DNA of 64,000 nucleotides, from assembly GCA_965224845.1 (NCBI GenBank), contig CBDDAJ010000021.1:1-64000 (forward strand). The letters are read 5' to 3'. Origin of the DNA: Wocania_A sp965224845 (GTDB lineage: Bacteria > Bacteroidota > Bacteroidia > Flavobacteriales > Flavobacteriaceae). The position numbers and the translations under genes are program-made. The notes under the pieces are model-generated. The model was not told the DNA's origin, did not search any database, and saw nothing but the letters and a program-made list of their open reading frames with translations. Shown here piece by piece: positions 1-9,826 of this stretch (its first letter is position 1; every line of letters begins with the position of its first letter).

Positions 1-1
1 T

Positions 2-1255
2 TTTATCCCAGCAAAAATATTTAAAACACGCGTTGAAAAATTTTATTTATTTTTTGATGTAAAGTATTCGCTATTTAAAAAGAAAATAGGCGACACCGTT
101 TACGGGATAGGTTGGTTACCATTGGGAGGTTATGTAAAAATTTCCGGAATGATTGACGAAAGTATGGATACCGAACAAATGGCGCAAGAACCGCAACCAT
201 GGGAATTTCGATCTAAACCGGCATGGCAGCGCTTAATTATTATGCTTGGAGGTGTCACTGTTAATTTTATTTTAGCGATTGTTTTATTTGTTATAATGTT
301 ATCGGTTTGGGGGACAAGTTATTCAACAAAGGATAGTGCAAAATATGGTTATGGTGTAACTAAAACATTAGAAAACTATGGCTTTCAACAAGGAGATAAA
401 ATTATTTCTATAAATAATGAACCTATTGAAGATATAACTATCCCAGTTAATAAGTATTTAATGTTTCGGGATGTAGATAACGTTAAAGTAGAACATATTA
501 ATGGTTCTATTGAAGAAATTAAACTTCCTGAAGATATAGGTACACAACTTTTTGAAGCTGGCGATATACCTGCCTTAGAACCACGTTCTCCTTTTGAAAT
601 AGATTCCGTAGCACCTAACTATCCAGCTGCAAAATCTGGTTTACAACCAAAAGATAAGATTGTTGAAATAAATGGGCAACCAGTTACTTACTTTTCAGAC
701 TTTTCTTATGGTGTTAAAAATAGGACTGATTCTATTATAAGCTTAAAAATTGAACGTAATAATAGTTTTTTAGACTTAAAAATACAGCCAAATGAGGACA
801 ATAAAATTGGTATTGTTTCCAAAAAAACAGATTCAACATATGTAAAATATTATAACAGAGATTATACTCTTTCTGAAAGTATAACAGGAGGATTTAGTCA
901 AGCTTATTGGGAAGTAAAAGATTATTTAGCACAGTTTAAATATATTTTTACCAAAAAAGGAGCTACTCAAATAGGAGGTTTTGCAGCTATTGGAAAAATG
1001 TTTCCAGATAAATGGAATTGGGAAATGTTTTGGTATTTAACAGCATTTCTTTCAATCATGCTTGGTGTTTTAAACCTATTGCCCATACCCGCTTTAGATG
1101 GCGGTCATGTGATGTTTTTACTGTATGAAATGATTTCCGGAAGAAAGCCGGGAGATAAGTTTATGGAGTACGCTCAAATGGTTGGATTCTTTATATTAAT
1201 AGCTTTAGTTTTGTTTGCAAACGGGAATGATATTTATAAAGCTATTTTTAATTAA
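2..1255 (+). CDS. rseP: RseP-type site-2 intramembrane metalloprotease, 3' part (5' end outside window)
   Basis: The frame is open from base 2, so the first GTG/TTG-type starts inside the window are not the true start; the N-terminus with the HExxH zinc site lies upstream of the window. Visible parts are the GWLPLGGYVKISGM segment typical of M50B proteases just after the first membrane helix, a hydrophobic helix (IIMLGGVTVNFILAIVLFVI), two PDZ-like regions (around bases 380-480 and 590-720, the second with AAKSGLQPKDKIVEINGQPV), and the second active-site motif NLLPIPALDGGHV near base 1080, whose Asp is the third zinc ligand in this family. A last membrane helix ends the protein. The known role is regulated cleavage of membrane anchors such as anti-sigma factors. 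Assignment is secure; the substrate in this organism is unknown. Confidence 0.95.
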   Translation, partial: FIPAKIFKTRVEKFYLFFDVKYSLFKKKIGDTVYGIGWLPLGGYVKISGMIDESMDTEQMAQEPQPWEFRSKPAWQRLIIMLGGVTVNFILAIVLFVIMLSVWGTSYSTKDSAKYGYGVTKTLENYGFQQGDKIISINNEPIEDITIPVNKYLMFRDVDNVKVEHINGSIEEIKLPEDIGTQLFEAGDIPALEPRSPFEIDSVAPNYPAAKSGLQPKDKIVEINGQPVTYFSDFSYGVKNRTDSIISLKIERNNSFLDLKIQPNEDNKIGIVSKKTDSTYVKYYNRDYTLSESITGGFSQAYWEVKDYLAQFKYIFTKKGATQIGGFAAIGKMFPDKWNWEMFWYLTAFLSIMLGVLNLLPIPALDGGHVMFLLYEMISGRKPGDKFMEYAQMVGFFILIALVLFANGNDIYKAIFN

Positions 1256-1272
1256 TTTTTTTAATTATTATA

Positions 1273-1303
1273 TTTGTTGTAATTAAAAAATAATATATAT
1301 TTG
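1273..1303 (+). promoter_or_regulatory. Bacteroidota-type promoter of tRNA-Asn
   Basis: TTTG at 1273-1276 and TATATTTG (TAnnTTTG) at 1296-1303 are separated by 19 bp, the expected spacing for the primary sigma factor of Bacteroidota. The tRNA starts 24 bases after the -7 box. Confidence 0.8.
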
Positions 1304-1327
1304 CGCTCGCTTAGGCGAAAAAAACAC

Positions 1328-1401
1328 TCCTTCTTAGCTCAGTTGGTTAGAGCATCTGACTGTTAATCAGAGGGTCCTTGGTTCGAGCCCAAGAGAAGGA
1401 G
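1328..1401 (+). tRNA. tRNA-Asn(GUU)
   Basis: The acceptor arm TCCTTCT (1328-1334) pairs with AGAAGGA (1394-1400), followed by discriminator G. The anticodon stem TCTGA/TCAGA encloses loop CTGTTAA with anticodon GTT, and the T-arm CTTGG-TTCGAGC-CCAAG is intact. The CCA end is not encoded. Confidence 0.97.
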
Positions 1402-1409
1402 CAAAAAAA

Positions 1410-1437
1410 GCCCGATACGAAAGTATCGGGTTTTTTT
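1410..1437 (+). terminator. Intrinsic terminator after tRNA-Asn
   Basis: CCCGATAC-GAAA-GTATCGGG forms a perfect 8-bp stem with a GNRA tetraloop and is followed by seven T residues. Confidence 0.92.
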
Positions 1438-1571
1438 GTGGATATTAGAATTAAAGGAGAAGGGTTGTATTGAGAGCAACCAAAATAAGCCCCAAAGTAA
1501 CCCCATAAATTGCTCCGGAATGTATTTTCAAAAAAGCCATACGCCTATACAAAATATTTTTGAGATCCCGC

Positions 1572-1760
1572 TAAGCTAAAACCTTACTTTTGGTAAGGTT
1601 TTAAAATCTGCAGTTATTAACAACCGCTAAAGTTGTATGGTAATTGGCCTTAGTTTAGAAAAGTAAAAATATACACTACAATTACTAAAACTGTATTTAA
1701 CTAAAAAACAAGGTGTTACAAAAACTTATAAACACTTACCAAAAGTAAGGTTTTAGCTTA
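1572..1760. repeat. 26-bp perfect inverted repeat in the tRNA-Asn/rhs intergenic region
   Basis: Bases 1572-1597 are the exact reverse complement of 1735-1760, with 137 bp between. The left arm is itself inside a hairpin (AAAACCTTAC-TTTTG-GTAAGGTTTT, 1578-1602). The 1441-1822 stretch has no convincing gene. It sits right before the Rhs locus and could be the trace of a mobile element or a large stem-loop in the 5' leader. Confidence 0.7.
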
Positions 1761-1822
1761 CTCCAAATCGGAAACTCCTTTCTAGTTTTATAAGCACATT
1801 ACAAACCGTAAATAATGTCCTT

Positions 1823-4800
1823 ATGAAAACACGATCATTAATTCTAGCATGTCTCTTTCTAATTTCAAAGCATGTTTTATCTCAGGATTTACCAGAGATT
1901 GTCCCTCCAAGTCCAGAAGCGGCTTCGTTAATTAAGCATTCACAAATGGATGTTTCCTTATATACAGGTACCCCCAATATATCGGTGCCCTTTCATACCA
2001 TATCCTATAAGGGGGTTAATATTCCTGTAGGAATAAGTTATAACTCCGGGGGTATTAAAGTAGGCGATATAGCCTCCTGGGCAGGTTTAGGTTGGAATTT
2101 AAATGCAGGCGGATTAGTAAGTCGATCTATACGAGCACTACCAGATGATGCTATAACTAATGGTTATATGAATACGACATATACTGTTGAAGATCTGTTT
2201 CAAAGAGACCCCAATACAACAGGACCAGGAAGCCAACATTGGCAGTTTTTGGATATAAATGCAGAATCAAGAGATTATGAGCCCGATATTTTTAATTTTA
2301 GTTTTCCAGGAGGCTCGGGGCAATTCTTTTACGATCAAACTTTAGATACATTTGTACAGACCCCGTATTCGAATTTAAAAATTGAAACCAAAACCAATAG
2401 TAATGGCATTATTACCGGTTTTATTATTACAGACACTTCTGGAATAAAGTTTCATTTTGGAACCTCTTCTAATAATTTACGAACAGGTCTGGAACAGGTT
2501 ACTGGAGCAAAAAGTGTTAATTTAACTTTAAATGGCGTTTATAACAGTAACGCCTCAGTTTATGGAACCCCCAACCTATATTATCAAAGCTGGATGCTTA
2601 TGGATATTGAGTTTCCAACGTCAAATGAATCTATAACCTTTGATTATACAACAGAGACCAATGTAGAAACCACTCAGTTACAAAACGAAGAACGTATTCA
2701 TCTTACATACTTTGCTTGTTCACCTGAGTACAACATTAAATATCTAAACCGAAAATTTACCCAACCCAAAATAGCCAGTATCACGTTTCCGGATGGGAAA
2801 ATTACTTTTGAAAAAAGTACGACGGTACGTACCGATTTACGTAATTCTTATCCTTTAAAGAAAATTAGACTTTTTGATAACGACAATCAGCTTATAAAAG
2901 GTGTAGAGTTCCATACCTCTTATTTTACAAGTGCTGTAGATACGAATTCTTATTTTGATTATTATAATGAAGGGATTTACCGTTTAAAACTGGATTCTAT
3001 TTCACAGTTTGGTAAAAACCTAAACACTTTACCGCCTTATAAATTTGAATACGATTCTAAAATACTTCCAGACCGGTATGCCAGATCACAGGATTATTTT
3101 GGGTATTATAATGGAAAGAACAATACCACCCTTATACAAAAAGCCAAATATGGGCTTACAACGGGATATATTGGAGATGCAGACCGATCGGTAGATCCTG
3201 CTTTTACAGACGCTTGTACTTTAGAAAAGATTATTTATCCTTCAGGAGGTTATGATGCGTTTACCTGGGAAAATAATATGATTACGTCTTTTACAGGAAA
3301 TGCAGCCGATTATGTAGACCATTTAACTCAAAATTCTACATACTTTTTTAATGACCCTTCGTTGTTTTCAGATCCTGATCCTAATATAGACTACTCGAAA
3401 ACCTTTACCATATCTCCCGATAGCGATGGTATTGTAGAGTTTAATGTTACCATGACGGGCTGTCCTGTCCCAACAAATTTTAATAATACCAGTTGCGATT
3501 TTTCAATGAAAGTGGTTGGGGTAACCAACCCTAGTTATCTACTTAACATCCTTAATTCTAATTTTTATCACACCTTTCCGGCAGGAACTTATAAAATAGT
3601 TTCTAACTCAAATAATTCTGGAGGTTGTAACCCTTATACAGATCCTAGTTGTACTAACCCGGAAACCTTTAGTGCCAATTTAAAATGGACTACCGATCCT
3701 ACCCCTGGAGAACTGATATATGGCGGATTACGTATTGCAGAGATAAAAACCTATGACACCCCTAGTAATTTAGCCTTTTCCAGGAGTTTTGACTACACCA
3801 ATTTTGTAACTAACCCTACCCTAAATAGTGGTGTTGCATTAAACTTTGTTGACCTTAGTATGAGTAACTACAGAGATGCCACTTGTGGGCCCTCCGGAGG
3901 TGGCCCAACTGGAATAAAAGTGACCTCTAACAGCCAGTCACAGCTTACACCTACTAAGGGGAGTTTAGTGGGCTACAAAAATGTTACCGAGACCTATACC
4001 GGATCTGGTGGCAATGGGCGTAAAGAATATACCTTTTCTCCACCAGCAGAGCGCACCGACAATCCTTATATGGGGAACGGATACTATCAAAGTCCTTATC
4101 CATCAAACTTTGAAACCTCGGTATATAATGATTGGGTTTCTGGGAACTTAGAAAAACTGGAAATCTATGATGCGTCCAATAATTTAATTCAGAAAACTAC
4201 AAACGAATATGAAGCTGCAAGCACGAATCATGCAGAGTATTTTGGTATTCAGCTATTAAGAATGGCGGGAGATGCATCTCCTATTGTAAATGCTTATATC
4301 ACCACATACACCTATACCACCGAATGGCACCGCTTAAAAAACAGTGTGACCACCGAGTATTTCAATGGCACTCAAGTTGTAACGACGCAGAACCATAAGT
4401 ACGACAATAACGCACTGTTGGCATCAGAAACCAAAACCACGTCCAGCGATGGCGAGTCTATTATTACAAAAACATTTTATCCTGATGATGTTACAACAAC
4501 CAGCGCTTTAGGGGCCGATGTTTTAACAAGTTCGGAAAAAGCAGCGATCGACAAGCTAAAAAGTGGTGTGCAACACCGTATAGCAGAAGCTGTACAAACC
4601 GAATCTTATAAAGATGAAAACAAAAATGGTGTAGCAGATGCCGGAGAACTATTAAGCAGGCAGCGCACTAATTATAGAGATTGGGATTCATCCTTAGGTC
4701 TTCCTACTAATACCGATATTATATTACCTGAATATGTACAAACGGCATTAGAATCGAACACCCTGGAAAACAGGATCCAGTTTCAAAGCTACTATAGCAA

Positions 4801-5209
4801 TGGTAATGTAAAAGAGGTTAAAAAAACCGATGGCACCACCATCGTTTACATTTGGGGTTATGAGCAGCAATACCCGATTGCTAAAATAGAGCATGCCACT
4901 TACAGTCAGGTATCCGGCCAGGTTTCAAACTTGCAGTCTAAATCCAACTTAGATGACGATACTTGTTTAGATTCCGGGAGTTGCGACGAAAAAAACCTGC
5001 GTACTGCCTTAACAACTTTAAGAAATTCTGTCCCCAATGCCATGGTAACTACCTATACTTACGATCCTTTAGTAGGTGTAACCAGTGTCACCGATCCTAA
5101 AGGCTATACCATGTACTATCTGTATGATGAGTTTAATCGTTTAAAACAGGTTAAAGACGATGCAGGCTATGTGTTAAGCGAAAACACATACTACTATAAA
5201 AACCAATAA
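1823..5209 (+). CDS. Secreted Rhs-like/YD-repeat protein (first gene of Rhs locus)
   Basis: This 1128-residue protein starts with a Sec signal peptide (KTRSLILACLFLISKHVLSQ). Its N-terminal part (SLYTGTPNISVPFHTISYKG ... GLGWNLNAGG) resembles the SpvB/insecticidal-toxin-like start of large Bacteroidota Rhs proteins. Near residue 930 is a Ca-binding-loop-like segment (DENKNGVADAGE). The last 100 residues hold YD/Rhs repeats (TYTYDPLVGVTSVTDPKG, YLYDEFNRLKQVKDDAG). It has no Rhs core end and no toxin tip, so it probably forms an upstream shell or carrier component that works with the DUF6443/Rhs protein downstream. The next gene starts 21 bp later, suggesting an operon. The precise role is inferred from context. 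Confidence 0.85.
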   Translation: MKTRSLILACLFLISKHVLSQDLPEIVPPSPEAASLIKHSQMDVSLYTGTPNISVPFHTISYKGVNIPVGISYNSGGIKVGDIASWAGLGWNLNAGGLVSRSIRALPDDAITNGYMNTTYTVEDLFQRDPNTTGPGSQHWQFLDINAESRDYEPDIFNFSFPGGSGQFFYDQTLDTFVQTPYSNLKIETKTNSNGIITGFIITDTSGIKFHFGTSSNNLRTGLEQVTGAKSVNLTLNGVYNSNASVYGTPNLYYQSWMLMDIEFPTSNESITFDYTTETNVETTQLQNEERIHLTYFACSPEYNIKYLNRKFTQPKIASITFPDGKITFEKSTTVRTDLRNSYPLKKIRLFDNDNQLIKGVEFHTSYFTSAVDTNSYFDYYNEGIYRLKLDSISQFGKNLNTLPPYKFEYDSKILPDRYARSQDYFGYYNGKNNTTLIQKAKYGLTTGYIGDADRSVDPAFTDACTLEKIIYPSGGYDAFTWENNMITSFTGNAADYVDHLTQNSTYFFNDPSLFSDPDPNIDYSKTFTISPDSDGIVEFNVTMTGCPVPTNFNNTSCDFSMKVVGVTNPSYLLNILNSNFYHTFPAGTYKIVSNSNNSGGCNPYTDPSCTNPETFSANLKWTTDPTPGELIYGGLRIAEIKTYDTPSNLAFSRSFDYTNFVTNPTLNSGVALNFVDLSMSNYRDATCGPSGGGPTGIKVTSNSQSQLTPTKGSLVGYKNVTETYTGSGGNGRKEYTFSPPAERTDNPYMGNGYYQSPYPSNFETSVYNDWVSGNLEKLEIYDASNNLIQKTTNEYEAASTNHAEYFGIQLLRMAGDASPIVNAYITTYTYTTEWHRLKNSVTTEYFNGTQVVTTQNHKYDNNALLASETKTTSSDGESIITKTFYPDDVTTTSALGADVLTSSEKAAIDKLKSGVQHRIAEAVQTESYKDENKNGVADAGELLSRQRTNYRDWDSSLGLPTNTDIILPEYVQTALESNTLENRIQFQSYYSNGNVKEVKKTDGTTIVYIWGYEQQYPIAKIEHATYSQVSGQVSNLQSKSNLDDDTCLDSGSCDEKNLRTALTTLRNSVPNAMVTTYTYDPLVGVTSVTDPKGYTMYYLYDEFNRLKQVKDDAGYVLSENTYYYKNQ

Positions 5210-5230
5210 TAACTTAACTATTTAGAAATC

Positions 5231-5647
5231 ATGACATACAAATTTTCAATCATCCCGAGTATCATACTCCTGTTAAGTTTTTTATACTCAAGCGCACAAA
5301 CAGCGCCTTTAAATTTTACTATAACCAGTACTCAGGCTCATATCTCCGGGCAAGACACTTCTATAACATCAACCATTAAAAAAGCGGGGAATACCATAAC
5401 ATGGACACAGGTAAATAACGGCAAAACCGATACAACCACTTTTACTATTGCAGGTATTTCTAAAAACACCTGGGAGGTTTCGAGCGCTACAGGAGCAATA
5501 GCTTATGAAATGAATACAGACGGCTACCGCTGCGATTTGTTTCTAAAAGGAACTCCGGCAAACCAATATGCCACCCTAACGTTTCATTTAAGCGAGACCG
5601 ATCGGGAAATCTATACATTTTACATCAATACTATGTCTTACCAATAA
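5231..5647 (+). CDS. Small secreted protein between two Rhs genes
   Basis: This 138-residue protein has a clear signal peptide (FSIIPSIILLLSFLYSSAQ) and a Thr/Ser-rich beta-type body (TSTIKKAGNTITWTQVNNG). I do not recognise a family. It sits 21 bp after the first Rhs gene and 16 bp before the DUF6443/Rhs gene, so it is almost certainly co-transcribed and may be a structural or chaperone partner of the Rhs machinery. Confidence 0.75.
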   Translation: MTYKFSIIPSIILLLSFLYSSAQTAPLNFTITSTQAHISGQDTSITSTIKKAGNTITWTQVNNGKTDTTTFTIAGISKNTWEVSSATGAIAYEMNTDGYRCDLFLKGTPANQYATLTFHLSETDREIYTFYINTMSYQ

Positions 5648-5663
5648 AATACAACTTAAAATT

Positions 5664-8519
5664 ATGATACGATTATTTAATATGTTTTTGCAAAACAAAA
5701 TAAGGTTAAGTGTATTTATGCTTTTCTTGTTTTGTTCCTTTACACAAGCACAGGTTACAGGACCCACAGCGGTAGATACCCATAGTACCCACAGGTATTA
5801 CTATGATGATGGCATTTCTTATGCCTTTAACAATTGGGTGGTTTCAGGGCCATATACAAGCGCCACCAAAGGCAATACAGGTACTAATTACTATGTAGAT
5901 GTAGCCTGGGCAGGCGCAGGTACAGGCTCGGTAACTTTCAGAAAAAAAACAATTGTACTGTCAACCCTGGCCAATATTGTAATATCGGTACCGGCACCAA
6001 CTACAGGGCCCTCACAAAACCAAAATTATATCCATACCAAAACTCCAAGGATAGCTACTACCAATGTAAGTCAACTGGCTAACGACAAAAAAATAGAATC
6101 TATAGCCTATTTTGATGGCTTAGGCAGAGCCATGCAAAGTGTGAGCATACGAGCCGGAGGCAATGGCGAAGATATTATAACCCATGTGGCTTATGATGAC
6201 TATGGCAGGCAGGCAAAAGAATACTTACCGTATACCGCCAGTACTACAGATGGAAGCTTTAGAACCGATGGATTAAACGCGACAAACACCTATTATGATG
6301 CTGCAAAATACGAAGCCGATTTCCCTAGTGTAGCGGTTAACGATATTAATGCATATTCGCAAAAAGCCTTTGAAGCCTCACCCCTTAACAGGGTATTAAA
6401 ACAAGCCGCTCCGGGAAAAGACTGGAAACTAGGTAATGGCCGGGAGATAGAGTTTAACTACCAAACCAATCATAGTACCGAAGTACGGTTTTACGAGGTT
6501 AGTTTAGCTTTTGCAAATAATACCTACACCCCTACTTTACAAGGTGGCACTACATATTATAGTGCAGGCACATTGTACAAAACAGTAACCAAAGACGAAA
6601 ATCATGATGGTACCAGTACTAAGAACCATACTACCGAGGAGTTTAAGGACAAACAAGGGCGGGTGATACTAAAGCGTACCTATAATAATAGTGTGGCACA
6701 CGATACCTATTATGTATACGATAAGTTTGGTAATTTAAGTTATGTATTGCCTCCAAAAGCAGAACCACAATCGGCAAAACCTGATGCAACCGAATTATCA
6801 GAATTATGCTATCAGTACAAGTATGACCATAGAAGTCGTTTGGTAGAAAAGAAAATACCGGGTAAAGGTTGGGAATATATAGTATATAATAAATTAGATC
6901 AACCTGTTTTTACTCAGGATGCTAATTTAGATGCCCAAGCTAAATGGCTATTTACTAAATACGATGCTTTTGGTCGAGTGGCTTATACAGGTACAATTTT
7001 AAATGGAATCTCTAGAGTTTCCTTACAAAGTGCCACAAATAATACAACTAGCTATACTCAATTTGAGCAAAAATTATCTTCACCTCAAACTATTGCTGGT
7101 GTACAAGTATATTACTCAAATACAGCAATGCCACAATCTCCTACAGAAATCTACACCATAAACTATTACGACAATTACACCTTTGATAAAGTATCGGGGA
7201 ACTCAGAAACGGCTTATGGTGTTACCCCGGAGACCAATGTTAAAGGCTTGGCTACAGGAAGTAAGGTAAGAGTTTTAGGCACTAATGACTGGATTACTAC
7301 GGTAACTTATTACGACAGTAAATCCAGGCCTATCTATGTATATAGCTTTAACGATTATTTAAATACAACCGATAAGGTAAAAAGTAAATTAGATTTTACA
7401 GGAGCTGTAGATGAAACTACAACAACCCATGCCAAAACCGGACAAAGCACCATAACAACCATCGATTATTTTACCTATGATGCTGCAGGGCGTTTGCTAA
7501 CACAAAAACAAAAAATAAACAGTTTAGCTCAAGAAGTCATTGTACAAAACAATTATGATGATTTAGGGCAGCTTATAAGCAAAGGGGTTGGCGGTAAAAC
7601 CACTCAGGGCCGATTACAAAATGTAGATTATACCTATAATATAAGGGGTTGGCTAAAACAAATAAACAACCCAGCTACGTTAGGTAGCGACTTATTTAGT
7701 TTTAAAATAAACTATAATACGGTTGATCATAATGCTACAAAGCTTTATAACGGTAATATTTCTGAGACGGAATGGAAAACCGCTAATACCGATACTAGCC
7801 TAAAATGGTATAAATATACTTATGATGACTTAAATAGAATTACCAGTGGTATAGATAATACCACAAATCAAGATTATAAGTTACAAAGTATAGCTTATGA
7901 TAAGAATGGGAATATTACCAGTCTTATAAGACGTGGGCATACCGTAGCAAACCCGGTAGCAGGTACAAGCTCGCATTTTGGTACTATGGACAACCTGGTA
8001 TACACCTATGAAGCCAAAAGTAACAAGCTTAAAAAAGTATTAGACAATGGAAATGACACCTATGGGTTTAAAGACGGCTCAAATATAACCACAGAATACA
8101 CCTACGATGCCAATGGCAATATGTTACGCGATTATAACAAAGGCATTTCATCGAATATAACCTACAATCATCTAAATTTACCTACATTAGTTACACTAAG
8201 TAGCGGAAATATTTCTTACATTTACGATGCCACTGGCGTTAAGCTTAAAAAAGTAGTAAGCAATGGTGGCACAACAACTGAGTATGCAGGTAATTATGTA
8301 TACGAAGGCGGTTCTTTGAAATTCTTTAATCATCCTGAAGGCTATGTAGATGTTAATGGGAGCAGTTATAGCTATGTATATCAATACAAAGACCATTTGG
8401 GGAATATAAGGTTGAGTTATAAAAATGACAGTTCTGTAACTTCTGTTAATATTGATGATGATTTTAATACAAGTACAGATGGATGGCCTCACACCAGGTC
8501 AAACGCAAGCTATCTATAA
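5664..8519 (+). CDS. DUF6443/Rhs-repeat protein, body (separated from its core by decay)
   Basis: The frame is 951 residues with a signal peptide (LFLFCSFTQAQ). An N-terminal DUF6443-like module follows (around residues 115-195: ESIAYFDGLGRAMQSVSIR, VAYDDYGRQAKEYLPY). Many YD repeats follow (YDKFGNLSYVLPP, YDAAGRLLTQKQ, YDDLGQLISKG, YDANGNMLRDYN) and then the pre-core YQYKDHLGNIRLSY. An intact family member would continue through a beta-sandwich segment into the YYPFG...GR.W..DPL core. Here the frame stops at 8519, and the core resumes only in the open frame at 8731-9825. The protein may therefore be a truncated shell without toxin, or the locus may be a recent pseudogene. Confidence 0.85.
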   Translation: MIRLFNMFLQNKIRLSVFMLFLFCSFTQAQVTGPTAVDTHSTHRYYYDDGISYAFNNWVVSGPYTSATKGNTGTNYYVDVAWAGAGTGSVTFRKKTIVLSTLANIVISVPAPTTGPSQNQNYIHTKTPRIATTNVSQLANDKKIESIAYFDGLGRAMQSVSIRAGGNGEDIITHVAYDDYGRQAKEYLPYTASTTDGSFRTDGLNATNTYYDAAKYEADFPSVAVNDINAYSQKAFEASPLNRVLKQAAPGKDWKLGNGREIEFNYQTNHSTEVRFYEVSLAFANNTYTPTLQGGTTYYSAGTLYKTVTKDENHDGTSTKNHTTEEFKDKQGRVILKRTYNNSVAHDTYYVYDKFGNLSYVLPPKAEPQSAKPDATELSELCYQYKYDHRSRLVEKKIPGKGWEYIVYNKLDQPVFTQDANLDAQAKWLFTKYDAFGRVAYTGTILNGISRVSLQSATNNTTSYTQFEQKLSSPQTIAGVQVYYSNTAMPQSPTEIYTINYYDNYTFDKVSGNSETAYGVTPETNVKGLATGSKVRVLGTNDWITTVTYYDSKSRPIYVYSFNDYLNTTDKVKSKLDFTGAVDETTTTHAKTGQSTITTIDYFTYDAAGRLLTQKQKINSLAQEVIVQNNYDDLGQLISKGVGGKTTQGRLQNVDYTYNIRGWLKQINNPATLGSDLFSFKINYNTVDHNATKLYNGNISETEWKTANTDTSLKWYKYTYDDLNRITSGIDNTTNQDYKLQSIAYDKNGNITSLIRRGHTVANPVAGTSSHFGTMDNLVYTYEAKSNKLKKVLDNGNDTYGFKDGSNITTEYTYDANGNMLRDYNKGISSNITYNHLNLPTLVTLSSGNISYIYDATGVKLKKVVSNGGTTTEYAGNYVYEGGSLKFFNHPEGYVDVNGSSYSYVYQYKDHLGNIRLSYKNDSSVTSVNIDDDFNTSTDGWPHTRSNASYL

Positions 8520-8730
8520 ATAATAACTAATCAAAAGCTGAACCTGTAACTATTACTGAATAAGTGGAATGGTACCAGTAAATATCATGGCAATTACTCC
8601 AAATATTCCTATTCCATATAGAGTTTGATTTTGAAAAAGGTGAGTATGGTTAACCTTCCATATCTTGTAGTTAGAGGAAAGAATAAATGGTGTATGGCAA
8701 TCTAACTCAAATCGTGATGCTATTTACAAT
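8520..8730 (+). pseudogene. Decayed link between Rhs body and Rhs core
   Basis: Translated piecemeal in different frames, this stretch still gives recognisable fragments of a beta-sandwich domain (KWNGTSKYHGNYSKYSYS, IEFDFEKG, NGVWQSNSNRDAIYNMADG). It needs several frame changes and contains several stops, so it looks like coding DNA with multiple indels rather than an intergenic region. The flanking frames (to 8519 and from 8731) are clean. Confidence 0.65.
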
Positions 8731-9825
8731 ATGGCAGATGGACATTACACTTTAGATTTAACATTAACTGGAGATTATATACGTATATATTTTGAAAAAG
8801 GAAATAGTACGGACGATGGCACATCAACCACTTGCTACGTAGACAACTTTAAGATCACCCAAAATGGGCTTGAAATCCTGGAAGAAAACAACTACTATCC
8901 ATTTGGACTGAAACATAAAGGGTATAATAATAATCCTGTTACTAATCATACATATGAATTATTTCAGGGACAAGAAAGAACAGACGATTTAGGACTCAAT
9001 ATTGACGAATGGAAATATAGATGGAGTGACCCAGCGTTAGGTAGATTTTGGCAAGTTGACCCACTAACTGAAGACTATGAATGGATGACCCCTTATCAAT
9101 TCTCTTCAAATCAACCAATACATGCTCCAGAATTGGAAGGTCTTGAAAGTATGAATGACTTAAACTCTAAAGACCCTAATCTACAAAATAGAACTAAGGA
9201 AGAAATGGCTGCTTTCCATGAAGGAGAAGCTCTTGGGTTGGCCACATTTCTTGGTTTAGCAGCTGATGTTTTATTGACAAAGGGACAAGTTACAAAAAGT
9301 TTATTACAGCAAACAGCATTAAATACTACTATTAATGGTGCTGACCAATTATTTGAAGGAGGTGTGAAAAACCTTAATTTTGATAAAGCTGTTGGAGATG
9401 CTGCAGGTAATGCTGATTTATTTGATGCGGGTATGGATGCTCTTACGTCTAAGTTCCCTGGGGGTAAAATTATAAGCGAAATAGTTGAAAACATGGCAAC
9501 ATCTATGGTAGATATGACTATTGATGGAGGAATTCAAATTGGAGGAGACAATAAAGATATGAGTGATGTTGCTACGGATTTAATATTCTCTGTTGCGACA
9601 GATAAAGTTAAAAGTATAAGTATTCCAAATATAAAATTCAGTGGAACTGGTTTAGGGAAAAGTATTAAAAATGGAGTAATTGATATACTTTCTGGTAGTA
9701 GTAGGAATAATTTACCTTCTGCTGACACAAAACCAGAAGAAGGAAGAAGAAAACCAATCATAACATCAGAAAGAGGTATGAATACTAAAGTTCGTGATAA
9801 CACAAGAGTAAGAGTTAGACTGTAA
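8731..9825 (+). CDS. Rhs core plus variable C-terminal (toxin-tip) region
   Basis: The first 45 residues finish the beta-sandwich (DGHYTLDLTLTGDYIRIYFEKG). The Rhs-associated core follows at about 50-130 (NNYYPFGLKHKGYN ... LGRFWQVDPLTE ... NQPIHAPELEGLE). After the ELEGLE border the sequence becomes unique (residues about 133-364): an alanine/glycine-rich helical stretch and a basic tail (EEGRRKPIITSERGMNTKV). This is the layout of a polymorphic toxin tip, but I cannot assign a catalytic motif. A small membrane protein starts 1 bp after the stop, the usual toxin-immunity spacing. ATG 8731 is the only good start, and whether it is used or is a remnant of a longer gene is unclear. Confidence 0.7.
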   Translation: MADGHYTLDLTLTGDYIRIYFEKGNSTDDGTSTTCYVDNFKITQNGLEILEENNYYPFGLKHKGYNNNPVTNHTYELFQGQERTDDLGLNIDEWKYRWSDPALGRFWQVDPLTEDYEWMTPYQFSSNQPIHAPELEGLESMNDLNSKDPNLQNRTKEEMAAFHEGEALGLATFLGLAADVLLTKGQVTKSLLQQTALNTTINGADQLFEGGVKNLNFDKAVGDAAGNADLFDAGMDALTSKFPGGKIISEIVENMATSMVDMTIDGGIQIGGDNKDMSDVATDLIFSVATDKVKSISIPNIKFSGTGLGKSIKNGVIDILSGSSRNNLPSADTKPEEGRRKPIITSERGMNTKVRDNTRVRVRL

Positions 9826-9826
9826 T

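Noticed and set aside
1441..1560. Minus-strand 29-codon frame (MAFLKIHSGAIYGVTLGLIL and then VALNTTLLL)
   Set aside because: It looks like a membrane-helix tail, but there is no upstream body or ribosome site. It is too short to call and could be a gene remnant.
8196..9803. Three minus-strand frames inside the Rhs core region
   Set aside because: They are antisense to clearly coding Rhs sequence with recognised motifs.
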